Assembly (NCBI GenBank): GCA_013397695.1
Contig: VYZI01000002.1
Coordinates: 3,699,943-3,763,942 of the forward strand
Origin: Centropus unirufus
Lineage: Eukaryota > Chordata > Aves > Cuculiformes > Centropidae
Reading direction: 5' to 3'
Length of the DNA stretch: 64,000 nt
In this document: positions 1-13,700 of the stretch, in pieces
Layout: every line of letters begins with the position of its first letter
How positions within the stretch are numbered: the stretch's first letter is position 1
Position numbers and translations under genes: made by a program
Notes under the pieces: generated by a model
The model's input: only the letters and a program-made list of their open reading frames with translations
Databases searched by the model: none
What the model was told of the DNA's origin: nothing

Positions 1-2537
1 TGTAAGCATTTCAATACCTACTAGGCAACAAATATATTTACTCAAACAACGCCTGTACATGTTGCAAATAAATCTGGATCCAAGCTGGACAAGCTTTGAA
101 ATGCAACAGAAAAATATGTAAATGTAATGACTTTGAAAGCATAGATGAAGCAGGATTGCCTCTTCTCACGTGTGACCATCACCTGTTTCAGCATCTGCTT
201 TATATTCCCTCCCTATGAGCTGAAGCGAAGCACTGCCCCCTGCATCCATTCATATACAGGGACTATTACACCACAGAGCGGGGGTTCGTAGCACTGGGAT
301 GAATGGATGCACCATCCTGTGCAATGTGCCCCCCAGCCTGGGCTGGCCAGAGAACAATGTGTACTACATCTGTGCCTCTGCGCTTTCAGGCAGCCACAGG
401 GAGGCTAAAAGAAGCCCTTAACTTCACCTTTCTGGGCTGAGGGCTTTATTTTGTGGCTCAAAGAGGCACGGCCAACTTTCAGTTGCTTTTTTAAAAGCCA
501 GTATGCTTCAGTGCCTTCTGCATAGAAGCAAATGTGATGAATTCAGTGATGGCAGCAATACAAACTTTATAACTTTAATCTACTAGGACAGATAAGTCAG
601 TGGTAAAGATTTAAGAGAAATGACCTCACTATTCTAAAATGGTCTTTCTTTGTTGCCTCTCCTCTGCTGCTTAATTTCCTATCATATTAGCTGGAGCACT
701 AGAGAAAATTGTTTAGTACAGGAAGAAAAATTGTTTTCTATTTGGTAAGATACAATAAATTGTCCTAAAATGTGTCTGATGATGGTCTGCCTAGGAAGCT
801 GCTAATCAATAGCTGGAGGAACATACTTTCCAGGTCTTTTCTCAAGTCTTTCCTCAACTTTCTGGGCTCCTTTCCTTCCAAGATAACTACTTCTTCTTGG
901 GAATCTGGCTTTTCTGCACCACTTCTGTTTTCCAGGGCACTAGGCACCATGCACTTTATGTGCAGAAGCCCATTGTGTGATCAGCCTCCTATCTGGTGCC
1001 TGATCTCACACCTCTTAATTACTGGAATGTTCAGGATGTGCCATTTTAGTTCAGTCCAGGTTTTATCAAAATTTCTGGCTTCTACTTGAAAGTTCAAAAG
1101 TTTGATTTCAGATTTTGACTCATTCTCCTCCTTATGAGTTATCTGCAGCCTGTTAATGTTCCCTATTTAAGTTCTACCTACAGCAGCTAGGAAGGATTAC
1201 ATGCTAGAAGTTGTCCTCCACAAACTCTCTTTTCTTTTTCCTCCATGAAGGAACTTCAGATTCAGAGAAGACACATTTCTGCATGTATTGTTCTCTGCTA
1301 AAGTCAGTGGCTCACACATCCTATGAAAATATCTCTGTATTCTTCCTAGTTGGCAAGCTGTGATGATCTGAGGCCAAACTGCAGCTGGGCTTCTGGCTTG
1401 CTAGCTCTCTCCCTTTAATTATCTCTTCTCCTTGGAGAAGAAAGATGTCAATTTTCCTAAGTCTTTGTATTTGTTCTTGGAGGTCTCATTTGTTGCTTGT
1501 GTCAAGTTATGAAGTTCCTGCTAGTCTTATCTGTTCAGTTAAGCCTCTGATTCTGTTGGAGATGGTATCTACACCAGCTTGGCTGCCAGCAGTTTGGATT
1601 GACATTATAGCTATTGAGGATTTGTACAGTGGAACTGCAGTTCTCCCATGCTTCTTCTTCTTGCTTTCTCCACAGGATGAGCTACATACTCTGACCACTC
1701 CCTGACTTTAGGAGTTAGAATGTCTATACTTAAGGAGGTAATGTAGGAAAGAAGGCTGAAATACAAGAAAAAGCGAATAGCTACAGAAAGACTTCCAGTT
1801 TATGGTTAGTATCCCATTCAAGGCTGGTTCCTCGTGAACTATCTACACCTGTATATCTCCTTCTTCCAGCAAGGACAGGTTTGGATGCATCTCCTGCCCA
1901 GTCTCATGCTGTCAGTATTTCTCAGTCTGATTCTCCTGTCCCAGTGGACAGATTTCAGAGGGTCTGATCCTCGTGTAAATAATCTGGCTTGAAAAGCTTA
2001 ACACGGATACAGTACTACAGTACTCATCTGTTCAAAGACCGAGTCCAGATCAAAAGACTTTGATAGAATTAGTTTGCTGGTATTTCTATCCCATACCTTC
2101 CACTCATTTTGGATTTTCCAAAACTGATATCTAAAAGGAAGTTGGAAATGCTTTTCTACCCTCCTGGCTTTTGTACAGTGTAGCCCATGTTGTTCCACAC
2201 CACTGGTAAACTTCTGAATTTGATTAGAAGGAAAGATGAGATGTCCACCTCTGAAAAACCTATGCTTAAGAATTTAAAGAAAAAAAACAACAAAAATCTT
2301 TCTATGATTAGCAAACAGTAATTGGATGCTTTTGTGGCTTCATTTCAGCCTCAAATTTGCTTTCTTCTGCCTCCATCTATAAGCAAATATTTGATACAGC
2401 AGCTGAAGATATCTACAAGGTGGATTATACAAAGTGTCTCTGTGTTTGGCCTCTGGTTGGAATCCAGATCTGGTTAATAATTATAGAGTCAATGAAGTCC
2501 ATTGAGCGACCTTTACAAGAAAAACCGTCGTAGTCCC
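1..2537. other. Intergenic stretch, nothing recognised
   Basis: No exon, repeat family or RNA gene was recognised. Open frames stay at or below about 105 codons, overlap on both strands, and have no recognisable domain. Confidence 0.6.
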
Positions 2538-3067
2538 TGTGATGCTTTTGGGTGGGATAGAGTTAATTTTCTTCATGGCAGCTAGCATGGAGCCATGTTT
2601 TCGATTTGTGCTGAAAACAGTCTTGATAAAACAAGGATGTTTTTGTTACTGCTGAGCTGTGCTTTACAGAGTGTGAAGGCCTTTTCTGCTCCTCACATGG
2701 CTCCACCAGTGGGCAGGCTGAGAGGAGATACATGTGGGACAGCTGATCCCAACTGATCCAAGTGATATTCCATACCCTGTGCCACCTTGCTAAGAATATA
2801 AGGATGGGTGAAGCAGAAGGAAGGGGGGACATTCAGAGTGATGGTGTTTTGGAGGCCTGGCTGAACACCGGCCTGATGATGGGAAGTAGTGAATGAATTC
2901 CTTGTTTAGTTTTGCTTGGATGCACGGCTTTTGCTTTACTTATTCAACTGTCTGTATCTCTTCCCATAAGTTTCCATACTTTTATCCTTCTTTTATCTCC
3001 TTAAACCTGCTTAGGGGGAGTGAATGAGCAGCAGTGTGGGGCTTAGCTGCCAGCTTAAAACATGCCA
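2538..3067 (+). mobile_element. Solo LTR of an avian endogenous retrovirus family
   Basis: This is a diverged LTR of about 530 bp. It begins TGTGATGCTTTTGGGTGGGA, continues into GATAGAGTTAATTTTCTTC, and ends near GCTTAGCTGCCAGCTTAAAA and then CATGCCA. Both ends resemble a family widespread in bird genomes, with TG and CA termini. A TATA-like ATATAAG is at 2796-2802. No internal retroviral coding sequence flanks it, so it is read as a solo LTR left by recombination. The flanking GTCCC (2533-2537) and CTCCC (3068-3072) could be a decayed 5-bp target duplication. Orientation is inferred from the family layout. Confidence 0.75.
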
Positions 3068-4809
3068 CTCCCACAGCATGGAATTCTTCTCATAGGAAGA
3101 AATGGAAGAAGAACACTGAAACATATATTAAATGTCTCTTGTCAAATTTTTAATAATTCCTAATGTGGGTATGGCAGAGGGTTAGATTTAACTTCTTCCA
3201 CAGATCAGAAAGTTTATATCATACTTACCAGTCTCGTATTAAAGGTGTTTGAAAATGAGCCAATTACATTTTTGTGGAAAGGGAAGGGAGGTTGCTGAGG
3301 TCTTCAGGAAGGTCTTGCACTGAAGTCTTAGAATGAGGGAACTGTCACACCTGGTAAGATATGTGTATGGTTTATCTAACCCTTTTGAATGTTACAGCTC
3401 AACATTAAGGCTTTTTTTTTTCTGTAGCTGTTGCTTGTTAAATTGTGCTTAAAATACTGTTGTTTGGGGCACATTGTTTTATGCAAAGCAGGGAATATGG
3501 TTCAGACAAGGATTTTGACATAGTAATGCAACTCAAAGAGACATTTCACAGAGAATCGTCATTTTATTCCACATATTATGAATCTTACAGAGAAGTTTTG
3601 AGATTAACTTGCCCTACACAACTCTGAGAAAACATTTAAGTTATATTTTAAGTGATACAACTAAGGAGTGGCTGGGCTGATAAAAGAAAATGACTCATGT
3701 TTTACTAAACATTTCCATATAACATTAACCATTTGAGTCAGCGTTGTGTAGATAACATGGCATTAGATAATCTTCTTCAGCCTATGTTATTGCCTCCCCT
3801 GGAGGGTTATAGCTACTTTTATATGCAGGGTTTAGTAGGAGAAAAAAAAGTACTAGGCTAAGGAAGAAAATCAAATGCTCTTAAGTGACAGAACGTGCTG
3901 TAGACAGCATCGTACAGGGGGCCCAGCCCTGTATTTGTGGGTGTGTGAGTGGCAGTAATGGCAGGAGCCATATGTGTATGACAGGAGTGAAGAAGTGGGT
4001 CTGCATGCAAAGGCCAACTGTTTTCCTTCCTGCAATTGAAATGTGGAAGCCTGTTATTTCAACGTTAAAATTTGAAGGTAACTACAACAGCTGACGAATA
4101 ACTGCAGCACCCCGCACTAGTAGGAGTAACTGAGTAGTTTTGTAACTGAGTTGATGTGTCATTTTTATATCCCTCTTAGGACAAATCTAATTCTACAGCT
4201 GATGTTGTATAACGACAGCAGACTTGTCATGCATCAACAGCCTTTGAGGTATAGCTGACAGTATAATATCTGATGAGTCTAGAAGTTCACTAAGCTTGAT
4301 TCTCCCCTTCCCAACCTAAAACAGAACTCAGACTCCAAACAAGAAATTAAAATGTGGAGATTCAAGTCAAAATAATTCATTCAGATGCATTTAAGGTAAT
4401 TTGTATTTCTCCAGCTGATTGCCAAGTCGATAGGAAATTCTATCAGCAATATTTAATTTCCCATAGCTCTTTTCATCCCCCACAAAAAATTGTAAGTTAA
4501 AAACAAGGCTGTTAGGTGTAATTTAAGAGAAGTATTATTACATTCTTTGTATAAAGCAAACAAACCCACATCTGTATTAAAACTTTGCAGCTTGTGCTAT
4601 ATAGGCAATTCTGACATCAAATCTGATATTGTTTTCATAATATTTTCTGTGGCCAGCTCACCCAAATCCATTGAATCTGCCTTTGAAGATGCAGAGGGAG
4701 TTCTGAGAAATATAATAAAAATATGGCCAGATTCTGGCTATGAATTCTCTATTGTGAATGTAGCTATTGACAACCAAAGCGATACATCTCAGCTAAAAAT
4801 CAGCTTTTC
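3068..4809. other. Spacer between the two LTR copies
   Basis: About 1.7 kb with no retroviral gag, pol or env similarity that I can recognise in any frame. The two LTRs are therefore not read as one provirus. Confidence 0.6.
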
Positions 4810-5295
4810 TGTAGTGGCTCTGGTTGGGATGGAGTTAATTTTCTTCATAGTAGCCCATATGGTCCTGTGTTTTAGGCGTGTGAGCAGAACAATGCTGATA
4901 GGACACTCTTGTTTCAGCTTTTGCTGAAGAGAATTTGCTCAGCTTCAGTCCTTACTCTGCTTCCCGCTCTGCCCCCTGATGAACAGACTGGGGAGGTGCA
5001 AGAGGTTGGGAGGGAATGCAGCAAGGCAAATGCCCCGAATTGGTCAATAAGATACTCCATGCTGTATAAAGTCATGCTCAGCAATAAAACAGAGAGGAGC
5101 AAGGTTAGGTGGGTTAGTCATCTTTTGATCAGGAATTGGCTGGACATCAGTCTACACAAGGGAGGTGGTGGGCGATTGTCTTTGCATCACTTGTATATTT
5201 TTTCTGCCTTCCATCTTTTGCTTATTGAAGTATTTTTGTCTTGATCCACGAGTTTTCTCACCATTACTCTTCCTTTTCTCTTTCCTTACACCACC
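4810..5295 (+). mobile_element. Second LTR copy of the same family, 3'-truncated
   Basis: It starts TGTAGTGGCTCTGGTTGGGA and then GGAGTTAATTTTCTTCATAG, aligning with the start of the copy at 2538. A TATAAA at 5065-5070 and an AATAAA at 5083-5088 sit where promoter and poly(A) elements are expected in an LTR. The later part (CCACGAGTTTTCTCACC) also fits the family. The terminal G-rich segment and CA end present in the first copy are missing. It has the same orientation as the first copy but is clearly diverged from it. Confidence 0.7.
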
Positions 5296-6142
5296 AGTTT
5301 TCTTTCTGCTTCAAGATCATTGTGTGGCCTCATAGAGTAAAATCATCCCAGTGTCTCATCCACTTTAGTGTAAGGTCACCAAAAGCAACACCATGTTCAT
5401 GGAACTTATTATTTCACTGGCATAACCTTTGTGCTGTTGGTTCTTTGAAATACAAGAGGGGAATTACCCTAGCAGAGGGAAAGATGCAGTTCTTTCTCAC
5501 AAAACTGAGAAGTTACAATGAGAGGCAATTACAGCATATCTTTGCTGACAGACACAGTCTGTTATGAATCAAAGAAAGCTGAGAGAAAACCCAGTAGGGC
5601 TGTATTGGATTTGCAATTGCAGCTGGGTGGGATGGTCTCAAGCGCAGGGAACTCTGTGATGTTGGTGGGGCTCGTAGGACACCTTCTGCCCCAATCCCCA
5701 GGAACAGACAGCTAGACCAGGGACAGGCAGGGCACTGGGGCTATTACCATGATATGTTGGGATTGATTTCCTGCCAGTTCTTTGGTGGCAATAATTCCCT
5801 CACCCCAACTTTCCTACTTATACCACAGTGTATCTACACTAAACTAGTAGGTTGCTGTTCCTGGAAACTTGCCTTAGAAAGAGGGGAAAAATTAGAAGGT
5901 GAAGTGCTGATCACTGCCTGGAGCCGTCTGTAGGTGGGAGACAAAGGCAGACTGATTTGAAGAATTTGCTGTTTGAATGGATGATCTGATGAAATTCAGT
6001 TTTTTGAATGTGCCCCAAATTTATGGATGATGGAGACATTTGTCTGTTTGAGGATTACCTTCAGTCATGCATTGAGAGATACTTATGCCAGTGAAAACAT
6101 CATTACTGTTATAAAAAGAATCCTTCTCTTTTTTCTTCCTGC

Positions 6143-6221
6143 AGCTTGACTCACTACTCTATTAAGTAGAGTATAGTATACTCTATTAAGTATTAAGCTT
6201 GACTCAGCTTACTCTATTAAG
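6143..6221. repeat. Local repeat cluster with a perfect inverted repeat
   Basis: TACTCTATTAAG occurs three times (6155, 6179 and 6210) and AGCTTGACTCA twice (6143 and 6196). Between them AGAGTATA and TATACTCT form a perfect 8-bp inverted repeat around one G (6168-6184). It looks like local duplication with partial inversion. No known element was recognised. Confidence 0.85.
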
Positions 6222-8567
6222 CTACACTGGTTCTTACTTAGAAGCTTTTTTTCCAGATATCCACTTTCAATCCAAGACAAAAGTTCTTTTAACAGTTTTC
6301 TTTCCAACTCAGCCCAAAAATGACACAAGCTAACAAAGGCAAACACATTTCCAGGTAATGTTTGTCTTTCTACTTTTACTAGTATCCTGATGATATCCCT
6401 GTTTTTCCAATACCTGATGGTCACTATGTAGCCTTTCTCTGGCAGGAACTTCTAAAAACTGGAAGGGTATGCAGGATGCTGTCCTAAAGCTCAGGATTGC
6501 AAATGCTCCTGAGAAATGGTTATTTTACAGGAATGCTATCACACTGGCTTTGGTCCTGTGGCTGCTGTTTGGGACAGCAAAGATCTATCTGTGGCTTGGG
6601 GGACCAGTATGGCTCTTCCTCCCTAACGTATCTTCAGTGTGAAACAGTGATGTAACCATAGAAAGTGAGAATTGGCAAAGCTGAGTCAGAAGAAAGAGGG
6701 TGGAGTGGGAGAGGGGCAAAGTGTGGCACTCGACTGAAGGACTTGCTGTTGTATTGACATTGAGAGAGGGCTCACTTGCAGGTAAGGAAGAGAGAGGGAT
6801 ATCTGTAGAGGATGTTTAAGCAACAGAGGTAAGAACCTGAAAAAGAAACTAATTAAGTAAATAACCAAAAATTAGGATCTTTTTCCTTCGAACAGAGAAA
6901 AAACTTATCGCAAGGCAATACGTTGACAGTTATCCCAGCTATGCAGGAAAAGAAGATGAAGAGAAAGCTACAAAGGCTAGTGATTAAATTCAACTTATTT
7001 TTCCCCCCCTGATGGCTCCCCCTACACGAGAAGATAATTTCTATGTCTCATAACTATTGGATTTGAGTCATGATCTGAACTTCAGTGCCAGCACCATGGC
7101 AATTCTTGGAGACAGACCGTTTTTCCTTTAATTTGAAGAGGTAGAGATCACAAAGACACCTGGGACACATCTCCAGCAGCCTAAGCAATGTTTTAGAATG
7201 TCTTAGCTGCTTTGTCTGAAATTGGTTCTAGGATGTTAGTTTTTGAACATCCCATTTCAGATTAAAATAAAGCAATAAATCCAAGTCTGTTGCTTGCTGT
7301 GCTTTAGCCACCAGGCTACAGCATGTCAAATGAGCAGTAAGGAAAGGAAAGAGCTCAGAGGTGCTCTTTGAAACTTTCTCAGCAGATCTCAGACTCTGGA
7401 CCCCAATGGTTGAAAGTTCATCCACTCATCTCACATCCCTGAGATGAGGCCCAAGATCCACTCCAAGACCTGGTGTTTGACTTGAACTCTCTACAATGTG
7501 CTGGGGGCTTTAGGGTAACCCTTTTGAGGAGTCCTTGCACAATATGGAATTTGGACACCTGCCTGTGCCTTCGTACTCCAGCCTGGAGGCCAGACTGTGC
7601 ACTTGAGAGTAGTGACGTCCTGCAGAGGACTTAGACCACAGAAGCTCCATTATAAAAAATCAGCTGGAGACATGTTCCTCATATATTCTGGGAGGAAACA
7701 GGCCTCCTTTCTCTACCCTGTTTTGCAAAAAACCCCTTGGCTGGGTACAGCTGCACAAATTCACACCTAAGAACTGTGGCAGAAGCTAAAAAAAGAGCTC
7801 ACTAGATTCCTGCATGTGTATGCTTTGTTGGTCTTCCCTGTATCATAGACGTTTGATAGTAGCTGGGAAAAAATACATCTGTGTACGTAGTTGTCATCAC
7901 ACCGTCCATTCGTTTGCCCTGGAGGTGTTCTCATTCATGCAAAACTTTCATTAGTGCTAATGAAGTACTCTGCAAATTCTCTGACCATGGTTTCTATTTC
8001 ACTACTATGGCTCCAGCAGCTTAACTTCGCTAGCATGGACAACCATCCTTAATCTGCAGTGGACGAACTGCCCTGAGATGCTTCCTCTCATTTAAAATAA
8101 AATAAAAATACGTTACTTCAAAATGTCTCCAAATCCACAGTGTGAAGCATAAATTACTGCAAGAGCAGTGCATTACTAACAACCTTTGGGGAAGAAATTA
8201 TTTTTTTCAAGCTACCCACTTTAAAAAACGCAATGGTTTGTTGAAAGCTGCTGATGTATTTGAAACATTAGTAATGATCCCATTGTTAGACACCTTAATA
8301 ACAAAAGATGAAAATGCCCAGAGAGCAAGTAAACTATATTTGTTATATAACTCTAATTACAACTTTTCACCTGCATACTGTTTGCTACTTTTAAGACATC
8401 GATAACCTCCCTAAATACTAAATAAATACTAAATAAAGAACACATACTGTTCTTTTGGGCTTCTTGTTGTGCAGACAGCACATTTGCTGTAAGCAGCTAA
8501 GCTGAATGCTGTAGTGTTCCGTTTAAGTTCTAAAGCAGTGATTACTTCTGCCCAAAGTGTGGCTACC

Positions 8568-8581
8568 TTTTTTTTTTTTTT
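8568..8581. repeat. T14 homopolymer
   Basis: Fourteen thymines in intergenic DNA. No retrotransposed sequence was recognised on its right-hand side. Confidence 0.9.
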
Positions 8582-10674
8582 ACACCCCAGGAGTATTGCA
8601 ACACCCCTCTCTCAAACAGCTCAAACCAGCTGACTTGATTTTACTTCACAAAGGTTTTGAAATCAAATTGCCAAATGTGCTGAGAAGTGTGATGTGTTTG
8701 TGTCATGGCTTTCAGAAATACATGAATAATAATTTGATTAAGGGCTCGAGCATACACTGAACCTCACAAGCTGTGGAAATTTTACTATCACAAGGCAGTA
8801 TCTTTGGCTGGTGATAGGTTACTTAATAATCTGTTTTCTCTGATCACCTTTGCCAGGCCTTTAACTGGTTACTCTGTGTTGTTCTCAGCAAGGTGGGTGC
8901 CTGTCGTGAATTATCTCCCTTTGCTTTGAGGCTTTTGATTTCTGCCCCATTGGAGATTATTTAGAGAATGGGAACAGCTTTATTCTTGCAAACTGAATTG
9001 TGTATTTGTGACATCCCCTAGGAATTCCTTTAAAATGTGGTAGTCGCTTTAGTGTTTTGTATTTCCATATGCAGGTCATCTAAGAGTCTGCTGGATTCCT
9101 CCTGAAGTTCTGCATGCTTTTTTGGTAATTATATCCTTCCCTTTCTTATTCTATTTAAGAGAAAAATGCTCATAAATCTTTTTAGATTTATGTCAGAATG
9201 ATTCCTCTTCTCCTTTTTTTTCTGGGAAGGCAAATGCTGTGTCAGTGTTCTCTGTTTTACCCTCTGTTTCTTTTCTGACTGACCTGACCTGTGCTTTGGG
9301 GCTCCTGAGCGAAGCAGAGTGGCAGTTCAAGGTCTGGTGAAGAGCTCTTTCCACTCATACTTGTCAAATTGGAACTCATTTTTAGAGTGCTGAACCTGGG
9401 AACTTTGGCATTTTCTTTCTCTCTTTTTTTTTTTCCGATTCAAAATGAGTCACCTCCTGCCACTTGACGATCACAAAGAATTAAGGCAGCCTTTTTCCTT
9501 TAGGGAGCTTGGTATGGTATGAAAAACATGGTGAGCTGAAGGGTGCTCTCCTGAGCCTAAAAGTGCAGCACTGTGCTTGGATGAATGGCTTTGCCTTGTG
9601 GCTGATCCCTGGGGCATTGGCTGTTACTTTGGAAGGTACATGGAAATGTTACTGTCAAGACACTTTGCCTCATACAGGAATCTATGTAGCCAGTGGAAAA
9701 ATTTAGGCATCGACCAATGGGAAAACATTGACCAGCATGAACCTGGAAACCTTTTATTCCCATTTTCCCTGCTCCATATTTGACACCTCCAGCAAGTTTG
9801 GCATACTGATAGATAGTGATGCTACACATAAGCATTGTCTCCAAAATGCGAGGAAATTGGACCTATTACCAAGATGCATGAACGCCTAACAGTGTACCTC
9901 AGTAAGAGAAATGAGAAACTGCTCATCAGGAGCAGTCCTTGGGTTGTCCCAACTCCTAGACACTGCCTGGAAAGTTTCTGGGAGACTGCCAGTCAGCAGG
10001 GGCCAAAAACTGAGCCAGGAACCTCTATAGTGATTTAAGACTAGAGACGACTGTAAAGTTAGAGTGGCCAGGCATGTTTGCTTTTGATTTACAGGCTTAG
10101 ACTTAACCATCAGAGATCACAAGAAATATTATTAGTTTTCAGACTATCAATTTGAATCAGACTATCACCTAGACGGGTGCCACTACTTTGTGCACCTGTG
10201 TTACCAAATCTGACCTCCTGATCCATCTGGAATTTGCAGGGGCAGCATCTCTGAAAGCAGCCCATGGCTATTTTCCCTGGGATATGTGCATGGGGGCTTC
10301 CCCATCACTGGCCAGGGGCACAGGCAGCGATGGCAGAGGGAAAAGCTCCCTTGGTGCCACCAACACCACGCTGGGAAACCGTATGGGGGAGCAGCCAGTT
10401 TGCTGTGATGTATGGCAGAAGGTTTCCACTATAGAGTAGTCGACTAATACATAGTCTATTATATTTTCAATTGAAACACAAATTTTGGTTCTGCAAATTA
10501 GAGTTATACAGGACTTGTATACAGAGCTTCCTAAGTGTCAGGCTTTGGACTAGAGTCTAATAAAAACTACTTTTTAAAGAACAGATTTAGTGGCTAAAAT
10601 GTTTACCAACAAGGCGGACAAGGTGATGGTGTCCTCTAGAGTTTCAGTGTAACTTGCATTACTGCTGGATTGAA

Positions 10675-10706
10675 AAGAGAGAGAGAGAGGTAGATAGATA
10701 GATAGA
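10675..10706. repeat. Short (GA)n and (GATA)n repeat
   Basis: About seven GA units are followed by nearly four GATA units. Short and intergenic. Confidence 0.9.
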
Positions 10707-13700
10707 AATTTATCTCCTTTGTTGGTACAACAGACTGAATCCTTTCTGGAGTGATCTGAAAGATAGATTCCAAAACACAAGAAATTTTGTTTGGTTTATT
10801 ACTTTAATAGTGCTCTTGGGCCAAATTGCAGTATTCACCATCTTTTACACAGCTCTGTTTTGAACCATGTTGGGAATATACTAATGTTAAATCCTAAAGG
10901 ACAGGAGAGTGATTCCAGAGACGACTTGTTCCACATTATGTAGTAATCGGGTATACTTTAGGAATTGAATTCAAGCCTTTCTAAGTGAGAAATCACAGAA
11001 TTTAATGCACGTTGATTACGTGCTATAAAATGTCCTATGAAATGACAGAAAAATATGTTTTTCTCTGGCATCTGTAATATTACATCTAAGTCAGTTGCAG
11101 ATACCTGGCTGTTAAATCTAAAGTAGTTTGGGAGTAGAAGGATGTCGGTTTATTCCAAATGGTTCAGAGCCTGCATGTACACTTATCCAACGCATGCCTT
11201 ATTTGAGCCTTATTTTTTTAAAAAGCTCAAATTCTTGAACACTGTCTTTCTAGAAACATAGGAGCAGCATTCAAGAGCACGGTCCAGGAGTTTGGTGTGA
11301 TTCTGTGTGGATGTAAATAGTGTCAGGTTTTAGGTTGACTTACTCCCAGGAATACCAGTAAAACAAATAGCCTGTGTCACTCCTGTCTTCCCAGATAAGC
11401 TATTTCTAAACAGTGCATCCAGTCCTCTGCAGTTGTAGCCCAAAACACAATGAACAGCTGAAAGGACTTGCAAGTAAGAAAGTTTTGTGATTACTAAATT
11501 AGCCTTCTTCTAAAAAATGCTATCTTTTTTTTTCTGGGCTTATAATCTTAAAATAGATTAAATAGATATATTCAACTTTGAAGAGATTATTATAAAAACC
11601 TTACAAGTAAGTTTCTGTAGAGATAGAAAAGGAAGGGAAAAGTGATTGAGCAAACACAGGTTTATAGGGCCTGATCCCACGGGTTTCAATTCTATTAGCT
11701 AGACACGTCCATGTATTTGAACCTACTGCACTTGAGTATTTTACTTATTTTATTCTTTCTTATTTATTAGTGCTCATTGAAAATCACAGAGATAGTAGAA
11801 AATGGATTTTGCTAGCTGTGAAAACAATACTAATTATTCCATTGCCAAATTGTTTTAAAAGCACATTTAGATAAATGTCACAAGTAGGAGGAGTGATCTT
11901 TTTCTAAAAAGCACAAAACCTGTGCACTGAATAGTTTGCTGTCTGTGCTTGTAATGGCAATAATTACCATTGCACTTTAGTGTCTGCCTTTGACAAAATC
12001 AATGGAGAGATCCAGGAAGAAAAAAATTAGAGTCTAGATAAAGTCTATACTTACCTGAAGAAAACAGCACATGGAAAAAATAATTTCTCTTTATACCATC
12101 TTTTCTGTCTGGAAGGATCTGCAAACTTTGTACAAATTAAGTCAAGTGATTTTCAAGACGTGAGACATGCTGTTTGTACATCACCGTCAGAAAGAACCAT
12201 ATAGGGAGATTGATTGCGTTCTATGAATAGCAATAATAACATTTATACAGCATCTCTAGCCACGAAGCAAGCACTAATTGAAGTAAAATGTAAAGGGGGG
12301 AAATTAAGTCATGGACTTATTTTCTTCATCATAGCCTTTCACATTATTGGCTATGCTTGAAAACAAAACCTTGGTTGGCTGCCCCTAGAGCAGCATAAGG
12401 CAGTGCACTGAAGGTGCAGTGTCTTGATTCTTCATATATGTAGTAGGAAATAATAGAAATATGTACAAAAGGCACTTCTGATAATCTGCTCTGCTGACAA
12501 TCTGTGACAGCTAAAATCCTTTGCTGTGCAGCTCTTGTGCTCCCACGTCCACCCTCTGCTTGCTACTGCCTGGGAGCTGCCTGGCCCTGCCTGGAGGCTG
12601 CTGGAGTGTGGGAGGAGAGGTTGGAGTTGGACATCTCCTCTCCCAGCTCATCCAGCCGTGGCTGAGCTGGAGCTGCCAGGTCACAGGGAAAGCAGGAAGG
12701 GTTTTGGTTGGTATGGTATGGGAGGTCCTGTAGGGCCTGTTCAAGCATAGCAATGGCTGTAGCTTATGTGAGATCTAATCAGTTGGTCAGGGTAGGTTTG
12801 ATCTGACCCAAATATGCATTTCAATACAAATCACTGGAAATGAGCTGTGCCTCTGGAGTTGTGTGCTGACCTCCAGTTACTACACAATGAGTAGTTGTTA
12901 GGAAAAAAATCTCACTTTTTCTTAGTGGGGTTCATCTTCCTGGACGTCCTGAGGTCAAGGGAGTGAAGGGCATCTCAAGGCAGCCTGGGTAGCAGGCAGC
13001 CCCAGGGCTCAGGGCAGCCTTTGTGAACGTCTCAGTGCCTTGGCAAGCCTCCAAGTCTTTTCCTCCTATGCACATCCTTTATCATCAGGAGTTTCAATAT
13101 TTCATATCTCATATTAACATAAAATTCACATTTCTTCTTGGGAGTGTGAAGGGCTGGGATTTTATCACCTTTATAGCCACATAAACCCAGGGCCAATGCA
13201 TGTAAACTTATATAGGCACATCAACAGTCAGAATCTCACCAGAATTCAGAGGTTATTTTTACTTTAGGAAAATACTATTTTTTAGCTTGTTGATCTGAAA
13301 TTTAATCATATGTCCATGGAAACAAAGCCCTGCATCCAGCCCTGGTTACAGCTGGTGCAATACTTTTAGTGGGAAGCAATGTAACACTAACATTCACTTA
13401 TCACCATGGTATCCAGGTATTACTTGTTTTTCTCAGTCTTCCTGCAAACTCCGTACATTTCTCAGCTATGAGAATATACCTGGCAAATAGTGATTAAAAG
13501 TGTGACTCATTGAACCCTGGTATCTCTGGCAAAATAAGCAATCACCAGATAGCCAGGGAGAGAGTAATTTAGATAATTCATAGGTTCATTTCACTGCCTG
13601 TCTGTCATATCTTGCTATTTAAAATTTATTTATGCAAAATAGGAAGGTGATCACTAGATTACTGAGCAGTTGGACAGCAATTTGTCTGAGGCAGATTTTA

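Noticed and set aside
4547..4927. 126-codon open frame on the plus strand
   Set aside because: Its second half is LTR sequence and the first half has no known similarity; not a retroviral gene.
2538..5295. Reading the two LTRs as one intact provirus
   Set aside because: The LTRs are too diverged from each other and no gag, pol or env signal is visible between them.
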